DNA of 7,253 nucleotides from Candidatus Hydrogenedentota bacterium (GTDB lineage Bacteria; Hydrogenedentota; Hydrogenedentia; Hydrogenedentales; CAITNO01). Location: contig DSBB01000313.1 in assembly GCA_011046175.1 (NCBI GenBank), positions 1 to 7,253 of the forward strand, in the 5' to 3' direction. Below, piece by piece: positions 1-5,186 of the stretch. The stretch's first letter is position 1. Every line of letters begins with the position of its first letter. Both the position numbers and the translations under genes were made by a program. The notes below the pieces were generated by a model that was not told where the DNA came from, searched no databases, and saw only the letters and a list, made by a program, of their open reading frames with translations.

Positions 1-493
1 GATATGTGCCGCCCCAAGGGTCAAGACCAACATCCATGTAGTTGGTGCCTATCTGGGCCAGCACATCGTGCTCTATAAATAAATCTGCAATGGTATCCGT
101 ATCAGAACGAAGACAATCACGACCCAACCGCAGCAGATCATAGGCCAGACGAGAATATACTTGGGCGGCATTTTCAAAAAGTTCATAATTAAATGCGTCT
201 AAAATATTGTCGTCTGTGGGCCAACCCGCTGGTGTATATGTGCCGCCGTAAGCCCTGTTAAACATTTCCGGGATCGCTTCTTTAAGCAACATCTGCCCCA
301 GATTCCCCCGCCCCGCATCGGTGACGATGGCGGTAAGGGAAAGGTCCATGCCGCTGATTTCGGCGATGGCACGGGTAAGCCGCGCTCGTACAATATATCG
401 TTGCACATTGGGCACGACAATGGAGGCCAGTATGGCGATAATCGCCATGACGACCAGCAGTTCTATGAGGGTGAACCCCTTTTCTCTTTTCAT
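1..493 (-). CDS. Prepilin-like protein, GspG-type pseudopilin family (3' end outside window)
   Basis: The sequence shows 164 full codons with no stop, running off the low-coordinate edge. The start ATG at 493-491 has a perfect AGGAGG (508-503) 9 bases upstream. The protein begins MKREKG, then FTLIELLVVMAIIAILASIV. This is the class III (type IV prepilin) signal: a short basic leader, Gly6 for cleavage, Phe7 as the methylated first residue, Glu5 of the mature chain (residue 11) and a hydrophobic helix to about residue 27. The visible C-terminal end reads DPWGGTY (158-164), like the DPWG-x-x-Y motif of GspG-family pseudopilins. In typical GspG this motif lies nearer residue 100-110, so about 50 residues seem to be inserted in the globular domain. 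By family, a prepilin peptidase would process it and the upstream ATPases and PilC would polymerise it. It has no obvious partner gene inside the window. It could instead be a major pilin or minor pseudopilin. Family call is firm; subtype is inference. Confidence 0.88.
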   Translation of the reverse strand, partial: MKREKGFTLIELLVVMAIIAILASIVVPNVQRYIVRARLTRAIAEISGMDLSLTAIVTDAGRGNLGQMLLKEAIPEMFNRAYGGTYTPAGWPTDDNILDAFNYELFENAAQVYSRLAYDLLRLGRDCLRSDTDTIADLFIEHDVLAQIGTNYMDVGLDPWGGTY

Positions 494-502
494 TTCACAC
501 AT

Positions 503-508
503 CCTCCT
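503..508 (-). promoter_or_regulatory. Shine-Dalgarno of the prepilin gene
   Basis: AGGAGG on the minus strand with a 9-base spacer to the ATG at 493-491. It is the strongest ribosome binding site in the window, consistent with a highly expressed structural subunit, and it fixes the start of the prepilin. Confidence 0.8.
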
Positions 509-603
509 GTGCGCGCCCACTTTTGGACGCTTTGTTGCATTGTAAAAAAACGATTCCTTGTTTGCGTCGCCACTAACTTCAACGACAACGCAGCTATCAA
601 CCT

Positions 604-612
604 TATTGTACC
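604..612 (-). promoter_or_regulatory. Possible extended -10 promoter for the prepilin gene
   Basis: The minus strand reads TGGTACAAT here, an extended -10 (TG-n-TACAAT). It would give a leader of about 100 bases before the ATG at 493. No convincing -35 hexamer sits 16-18 bases upstream; that stretch is a run of seven T. A second TACAAT lies at 544-539, also without a good -35. The large gap after pilC makes a separate promoter for the prepilin likely, but this exact site is a guess. Confidence 0.3.
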
Positions 613-766
613 ACTATTCAGGCAAAAAAACACGTCTGGATCATCAGTCTGCCCGAAAGCCTGCATTTATAGTTTACCGCATTTCACGGCGCAACTGTGA
701 ACTTTTTTCTCATGCCTGGGGCACAACCGTCTATCAGATCGCGTTTGCCTTAATAACAGTGAGTGC

Positions 767-795
767 CCGTCATTCCCGTGAAAACGGGAATCCAG
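767..795 (+). repeat. Dispersed palindromic repeat, copy 1 (dRS3-like)
   Basis: A 29-base unit, CCGTC-ATTCCC...GGGAAT-CCAG. Its core (772-791) is a perfect 8-base-pair palindrome around a GAAA tetraloop. The core matches the ATTCCC-N8-GGGAAT form known for neisserial dRS3, and similar elements are common in intergenic DNA of many bacteria. Copy 2, at 827-855, is the reverse complement of this unit at 27 of 29 positions. It may be a REP/MITE-like element or a transcript-end hairpin; no transposase is nearby. Confidence 0.8.
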
Positions 796-826
796 AAAAC
801 GGATGATACGCTGTAAGTGCGACTCT

Positions 827-855
827 CTGGATTCCCGCTTTCGCGGGAATGACGG
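827..855 (-). repeat. Dispersed palindromic repeat, copy 2, inverted
   Basis: The minus strand carries the same 29-base unit as copy 1, with core ATTCCCGCGAAAGCGGGAAT (850-831). Relative to copy 1, the fifth core base pair is C-G instead of T-A, a paired change that keeps the 8-base-pair stem and the GAAA loop. Copies 1 and 2 are separated by 31 bases and could also pair with each other into one long hairpin spanning 767-855. Confidence 0.8.
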
Positions 856-916
856 TCGTTTGGGGCGGGAGATGACATCCGCTTTGGCGACCTGCCAGAC
901 AGTTACGATGTCGTTT

Positions 917-988
917 GATCGGCCTGATCGGACGGATCGGCCTGATCGGACGGATCGGACGGATCGGACGGATTGGTCCGGTCGGGCT
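917..988. repeat. 9-base tandem repeat array with periodic GATC
   Basis: Six perfect-register 9-base units run from 917 to 970: GATCGGCCT, GATCGGACG, GATCGGCCT, then GATCGGACG three times. Two degenerate units follow (GATTGGTCC, GGTCGGGCT) to 988. Only two unit types occur in the perfect part. Because 9 is a multiple of 3, no frame across it contains a stop, which creates spurious Asp-Arg-Thr or Arg-Pro-Ile open frames. The array ends about 50 bases downstream of the pilC stop. Confidence 0.85.
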
Positions 989-1038
989 GAACCGTCCGGC
1001 GTCACTGCGGTGATTCAACTTTTGCGTTTTCCGGCGGG

Positions 1039-2277
1039 TCAGGTTCCGGAAATCTGGTCGCCGAGCGTGAAAATGGGCAGATAGAGGGCGACAACGATAA
1101 AGCCGATGATGCCGCCGAGTACGACGATAATCATGGGTTCCATCAGCGCGAGCATTCCGTCCACCGCGGCTTCCACCTCGGCGTCATAGATGTCGGCCAC
1201 CTTCATCAGCATGGAGTCGAGCGCGCCCGTTTCCTCGCCCACGTCAATCATGTTCACCACCATGGCGGGGAACACCTTGCTTTCATCTAGGGGCACGGCG
1301 ATGGTGCCGCCGTCCTGCACGCTGTCATGCACCTTGTCCACGGCGTTCTGCACCACTTCGTTGCCGATGGTTTCGCGGGTGATTTTGAGCGCCTGAAGTA
1401 TCGGGACGCCCGACGTCACCAGAGTGCCCAGGGTTCTTGCGAACCGCGCCACGGACACCTTGGTCACCAAGTCGCCGATAAGCGGCACCTTGAGGATGAC
1501 GCGGTCAAACACGCGCTTGACCTGCTTCGACTTAAACATGAGTTTAAGGCCGATGACGGTCCAGCAGAACACCACAATCATAAGCCACCATTTGTAGATG
1601 ACAACGTCGCCGGCGGCGATGAGCAGCTTGGTGGGACCGGGCAGTTCGCCGCCGAATTCGGTGAATATTTCGGCGAACACGGGCACCACTTTCATGAGCA
1701 GGAACGCCACGATGCCCATTGCGATGATGATAACCGCGATGGGATAAATCAGGGCGCTGCGCACGCGCCGTTTCAGCATTTCCCTGCGTTCCATGAAGAT
1801 CGCGAGGCGTTGCAGCACGGTTTCAAGCAACCCGCCGACTTCGCCGGCGCGCACCATGTTCACAAAGAGTCGGTCGAATTGTTTGGGATGCTTTGCAAGC
1901 GCCTCCGCAAAGGTGGAGCCGCTCTGAATGTCGGAGGATATTTCGCGCAGGATGTCGCGCAGTTTGCACGGCTTGAGCTGGGCGATAAGCACGTTGATGC
2001 AGCGCAAAAGCGGCAGTCCGGCGTCAATCAGCGTGGAGAGCTGGCGCGTCATCACGCACAGTTCCTTTGTTTTGACGCCGCCGAAATAAAGCTCGTTCAG
2101 GCCGCGTCCGGCGCGCAGCGCCTTTCGTTCGTCGGCGCGCGTCGCCTCGCGCACATGAGTGGGAAACAGGCCGAGCGACCGCACGTCGTTAATGGCGAGC
2201 GCCTGCGTGTCGGCCTGAATGATGCCGAAGGTTTGCTTGCCTTCTTTGTTGAGGGCGCGATAAGCGTATTTTGGCAT
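1039..2277 (-). CDS. pilC: PilC/GspF-family inner-membrane platform protein
   Basis: A polytopic platform protein at the base of type IV pilus and type II secretion machines, where it links the ATPase hexamers to the pilin being extracted. The product is 412 residues, normal for the family. It starts MPKYAYRALNKEGK, the usual N-terminal T2SSF-associated segment. Two T2SSF domains follow, about 70-195 and 270-400, each with its signature: RAGEVGGLLE at 143-152 and VGEETG at 346-351. Hydrophobic membrane segments lie near 176-195, 230-247 and 382-400. The start is the ATG at 2277-2275, with AGGAG (2290-2286) 8 bases upstream inside a TAGGAG that includes the stop of the preceding ATPase gene. 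An in-frame start at 2352 would only add residues overlapping that gene and lacks family similarity. It is the last gene of the four-gene block. The pilC/gspF choice rests on the adjacent pilT. Confidence 0.93.
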   Translation of the reverse strand: MPKYAYRALNKEGKQTFGIIQADTQALAINDVRSLGLFPTHVREATRADERKALRAGRGLNELYFGGVKTKELCVMTRQLSTLIDAGLPLLRCINVLIAQLKPCKLRDILREISSDIQSGSTFAEALAKHPKQFDRLFVNMVRAGEVGGLLETVLQRLAIFMERREMLKRRVRSALIYPIAVIIIAMGIVAFLLMKVVPVFAEIFTEFGGELPGPTKLLIAAGDVVIYKWWLMIVVFCWTVIGLKLMFKSKQVKRVFDRVILKVPLIGDLVTKVSVARFARTLGTLVTSGVPILQALKITRETIGNEVVQNAVDKVHDSVQDGGTIAVPLDESKVFPAMVVNMIDVGEETGALDSMLMKVADIYDAEVEAAVDGMLALMEPMIIVVLGGIIGFIVVALYLPIFTLGDQISGT

Positions 2278-2285
2278 AAACCCGT

Positions 2286-2290
2286 CTCCT
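2286..2290 (-). promoter_or_regulatory. Shine-Dalgarno of pilC, overlapping the upstream stop codon
   Basis: AGGAG on the minus strand, fused with the TAG stop (2291-2289) of the second pilB-like gene as TAGGAG. The overlap suggests translational coupling of the two genes, and it decides the pilC start at 2277. Confidence 0.75.
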
Positions 2291-4037
2291 AATCGTCGTA
2301 ACGGTCCGTTTTTGCAATGACTTCCGCCGGGCTGGTGATTCCCTGGGCGCATTTGAGCAATCCCTCTTCACGGAGGATGAGCATGCCCTGTTTTTTTCTG
2401 GCGTAGCGGCGCAGTTCATGCGCCATGGCGCGGTTGAGTATCATTTCGCGGACGGTTTCATCCACCTGCATCATCTCGTACAAACCTATGCGGCCGGAAT
2501 AACCGATGTAATCGCAGGCGGCGCATCCCTTCGCGCGGTACAGGTTGAAGTTGGGGTCTTTCCGCCATGCGGGCGGCACGCACAACTCATCGAGTTCGTC
2601 AGCATCCGGCCTGTATTTTTCCCTGCATTGACGGCATAACACGCGCACCAGCCTTTGCGCGAGCACCGCCTCGAGGGAGGCCGTGATCAAGAAGGGTTCC
2701 ACATCCATGTCGAGCAGTCGCGTGATGGTTTCCGCCGCGCTGTTCGTATGCAGCGTACTGAGCACAAAGTGGCCCGTGAGCGACGCTTCAACCGCGATTT
2801 GCGCCGTCTCGAGGTCGCGGATTTCACCGACCATCACGATGTCGGGGTCTTGGCGTAAAATGGCGCGCAAGCACGCCGCAAATGTCAAGCCCACCGATTC
2901 CTGCACCTGACATTGCACGAGCCGTTCTATTTGCAGTTCCACCGGGTCCTCGGTGGTAATGATTTTGACCTCGGGCGTGTTCAACACATTAAGACACGCA
3001 TACAGTGTGGTGGTCTTGCCGCAGCCGGTGGGGCCGGTTACCAGCATGATGCCGTTGGGCTTGTTGATGATGTTCAGCACTTTTTTCATGGTTTGCGGGG
3101 TGAGCCCGAGCGTGTCCAGATCGATCTTGATGGCGGTGCGGTCGAGTATGCGCATCACCACGCACTCGCCGTACAGGGTGGGCAGCGTGGCCACGCGCAC
3201 GTCAATGAAACTGTCGCCTATCTTGAGTTCGATGCGCGCGTCCTGCGGCATGCGGCGTTCGCCGATGTCCATGCTGCATATAACCTTGATGCGCGACACG
3301 AGCGCGATGCACGCCGCCTTGGGCGGATGCACGATTTCATGAAGCACGCCGTCCACGCGGATGCGCACGCGAAAATCCTCCTCATACACCTCGAAATGGA
3401 TGTCGGACGCGCGTTTTTGCAGTGCGGTGAGGAAAATCAGATTTACGATTTTGATGACTTCCGGCTGTTGCGCCAGTTCCACCAGGTTGTCCGCGTCCGA
3501 AAGAATTTCCTGCTGTCCCAGTTCCTCAAGGGACAGTTCTTCCGTGCCGACCATCTCGGTGAGCTCCTCGAGCATTTTGCTCACCGAGCCGCTTTCCATG
3601 GAATAATTCTTTTTCCACGACGCAATGACGTCATCGGGATTGCTGATGGCGCCGCGCACATTCATGCCGGTAATCTGCCGCAAATCATCGAGGGTTTGTA
3701 TGTTCAGCGGGTCCGCCATGGCGACAATAAGGTCGCCGTCCTCGATGCGTATGGGCATGACATTGTAAAAACGCGCCACATCAGCCGATATCAGGTTGAT
3801 GATATCCTGCGGCACGTTCTGACCGGCAATGTCAACGGGCTCCATGCCCTGCTGCATGCCGAGCGCCAGAATGATATCCTGTTCCTCGGCATGCCCGAGC
3901 GCCACGAGAATACGGCCAAGCAGATCGCCGGTGAGCCGCTGCCGTTGCAGCGCCTCATCCAGTTGCAGCGGCGTAATCACGCCTTGTTCCACCAGGATTT
4001 CTCCCAGTTGCCGCATAGTCTTTATCGGAGGAGCCAT
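2289..4037 (-). CDS. pilB: Second PilB/GspE-family assembly ATPase, divergent paralogue
   Basis: A hexameric cytoplasmic motor ATPase for pilin polymerisation, 582 residues. An N-terminal MshEN/T2SSE_N domain has two 24-residue motifs (10-33 and 39-62) separated by the canonical 5 residues, a fold known in relatives to bind cyclic di-GMP. The usual first Arg of each motif is Gln10 and Leu39. An acidic linker (about 146-190) leads to the T2SSE motor: Walker A GPTGCGKT (335-342), Asp box TTEDPVEL (361-368), Walker B DPDIVMVGEIRD (397-408), His box GHFVLSTLHTN (422-432), and zinc-site cysteines 468, 471, 505 and 508. Compared with the first PilB here, the P-loop Ser is Cys339 and the Asp-box Tyr is Leu368. 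Several other small core residues are also Cys (254, 292, 348, 376, 389). It lies between pilT and pilC. The start ATG has only a weak ribosome site: AAAGG at 4058-4054 is 16 bases away. It could be a specialised or GspE-type ATPase; all motor motifs are intact. Confidence 0.92.
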   Translation of the reverse strand: MAPPIKTMRQLGEILVEQGVITPLQLDEALQRQRLTGDLLGRILVALGHAEEQDIILALGMQQGMEPVDIAGQNVPQDIINLISADVARFYNVMPIRIEDGDLIVAMADPLNIQTLDDLRQITGMNVRGAISNPDDVIASWKKNYSMESGSVSKMLEELTEMVGTEELSLEELGQQEILSDADNLVELAQQPEVIKIVNLIFLTALQKRASDIHFEVYEEDFRVRIRVDGVLHEIVHPPKAACIALVSRIKVICSMDIGERRMPQDARIELKIGDSFIDVRVATLPTLYGECVVMRILDRTAIKIDLDTLGLTPQTMKKVLNIINKPNGIMLVTGPTGCGKTTTLYACLNVLNTPEVKIITTEDPVELQIERLVQCQVQESVGLTFAACLRAILRQDPDIVMVGEIRDLETAQIAVEASLTGHFVLSTLHTNSAAETITRLLDMDVEPFLITASLEAVLAQRLVRVLCRQCREKYRPDADELDELCVPPAWRKDPNFNLYRAKGCAACDYIGYSGRIGLYEMMQVDETVREMILNRAMAHELRRYARKKQGMLILREEGLLKCAQGITSPAEVIAKTDRYDD

Positions 4038-4067
4038 CTGTGTTTCAATCCAACCTTTGCGTGTCTT

Positions 4068-5180
4068 TTATCCCGCGCGCTTTACCTGCGATCCGCCGCC
4101 GCCGTCGCCTTCGAGCCCGAGCGCTTTCACTTGATTCTCGAATTCATCCTGCATCTGCGCCCGCGCCAGGGCTTCTTCGTATTTGATGATTCCCTTGCGA
4201 TACAGCGCCAGCAGATGCTCATCCAGCAGATGCATCCCGTATTTATGGCCAGTCTGAATGGCCGACGTGATGCGATACGACTTGTTCTCGCGAATCAGGT
4301 TCTGAATGGCCGACGTGGTGACCATGATCTCGAAGGCCGCGACGCGGCCAAAACCGCTTTTTCTGGGGATGAGCGCCTGCGAAATCACCGCCTTCAGGTT
4401 GCCGGACAGCTGCGTCCGTATCTGTTCCTGCTGGTTCGACGGGAACGCGTCCACAATACGGTCAATGGTGCGCACCGCGCCTGTGGTGTGCAGCGTTCCA
4501 AACACAAGATGGCCCGTTTCCGCGGCGGTAATGGCGGCTTCGATGGTCTCGAGGTCGCGCATTTCGCCCACCAGAATCACGTCGGGGTCCTGGCGCAATA
4601 CGCGGCGCAGCGCCTCGGCGAAGGTGGGCACGTCCACGCCCACTTCACGCTGCATGATGAGGCCTTTTTTGTGGTTGTGATAATACTCGATGGGGTCTTC
4701 GATAGTGACAATATGGTGGTCAAAGTTTGTGTTGAGCCAGTCAATCATGGTCGCCAGCGACGTGGATTTGCCCGAGCCGGTGGGTCCCGTCACCAGTATC
4801 AGTCCCCGCGGCTGATTGATGATGTCCTTCAGGGAATTGGGCAGTCCGATTTCCTCGAAGGTCATGATTTTTCGCGGGATAAGTCGCAACACCAGCCCCA
4901 CATAGCCGCGTTGCTTGAAAATGGAGACGCGGAAGCGCGCCACGTCTTCAAAGGCGAACCCGAAGTCCGCGCCGCCCACTTCCTGCAATTCCTGCTGGTT
5001 GTCCACCGACGCGATGCTTTTCATAAGCCGCTCGGTGTCTTCGGCCGTCAACGCATTATCGCCGAAGAATTGCAGATGGCCGTGTACGCGCCCGATGGGC
5101 GGGCTGTCCACGGTGATATGCAAGTCGGAGCCGTCGCGGTCAACGAGCATGCGCAATAAGCTTACCATATCATAGGCCAT
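4068..5180 (-). CDS. pilT: PilT-family pilus retraction ATPase
   Basis: A hexameric cytoplasmic ATPase that drives pilus depolymerisation, twitching and DNA or surface pulling in relatives. At 370 residues it has normal PilT length and lacks the large N-terminal domain and zinc cysteines of PilB. An N-terminal PAS-like segment (GSDLHI at 17-22) precedes Walker A GPTGSGKS (132-139), Asp box TIEDPIEY (159-166), Walker B DPDVILVGEMRD (198-209) and His box GHLVFGTLHTT (223-233). The PilT hallmark AIRNLIRE appears as AIQNLIRE (291-298). The tail is Gly-rich (GDGGGG), then basic. The start ATG at 5180 has AAAGG (5194-5190) 9 bases upstream and lies 6 bases after the stop of the first pilB. Its presence points to a retractable type IV pilus rather than a pure type II secretion system. 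PilT versus PilU cannot be settled by eye, but the single copy beside pilB and pilC fits PilT. Confidence 0.95.
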   Translation of the reverse strand: MAYDMVSLLRMLVDRDGSDLHITVDSPPIGRVHGHLQFFGDNALTAEDTERLMKSIASVDNQQELQEVGGADFGFAFEDVARFRVSIFKQRGYVGLVLRLIPRKIMTFEEIGLPNSLKDIINQPRGLILVTGPTGSGKSTSLATMIDWLNTNFDHHIVTIEDPIEYYHNHKKGLIMQREVGVDVPTFAEALRRVLRQDPDVILVGEMRDLETIEAAITAAETGHLVFGTLHTTGAVRTIDRIVDAFPSNQQEQIRTQLSGNLKAVISQALIPRKSGFGRVAAFEIMVTTSAIQNLIRENKSYRITSAIQTGHKYGMHLLDEHLLALYRKGIIKYEEALARAQMQDEFENQVKALGLEGDGGGGSQVKRAG

Positions 5181-5186
5181 GCAACA

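Larger units (their letters stand above)
494..1038. other. 545-base intergenic region with repeats
   Basis: This is the gap between the stop of pilC and the start of the prepilin gene. From 494 to about 760 it is AT-rich leader and promoter-like DNA with no supportable gene. From 767 to 855 it holds an inverted pair of palindromic elements. From 856 to 916 I see nothing recognisable. From 917 to about 988 it holds a 9-base tandem array. Short open frames across it translate only repeat DNA into low-complexity peptides and have no ribosome binding sites. Its length and content suggest the pilC transcript ends here. Confidence 0.75.

Noticed and set aside
767..855. A complete insertion sequence
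   Set aside because: The inverted elements enclose only 31 bases and no transposase; the structure fits a dispersed palindromic repeat better.
917..988. CRISPR-like array
   Set aside because: Units are contiguous 9-mers with no spacers, and no cas gene is present.
990..1038. Rho-independent terminator directly after pilC
   Set aside because: Only a short imperfect stem (CCGCCGG with CCGGACGG, bulged) and a 4-base-pair TCAC/GTGA hairpin are visible on the minus strand, with no T-run after them.
667..1084. Short open frames on both strands across the intergenic repeats
   Set aside because: Their translations are only the palindromic elements and the 9-base array read as protein, and they lack ribosome binding sites. 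Array DNA with a period of 9 has no stops in any frame.
2278..2352. Longer pilC start at 2352
   Set aside because: It would overlap the end of the second pilB by 64 bases and add residues unlike the family; the ATG at 2277 has a good AGGAG and the typical MPKYAYRA beginning.
2913..5159. A 748-codon open frame on the plus strand, antisense to pilT and most of the second pilB
   Set aside because: Its product is His/Asp/Arg-rich with no recognisable domain. It spans the boundary of two certain genes and is explained by the codon bias of the minus-strand genes. The similar plus-strand frames at 1327-2292 and 5472-6263 are shadows of the same kind.
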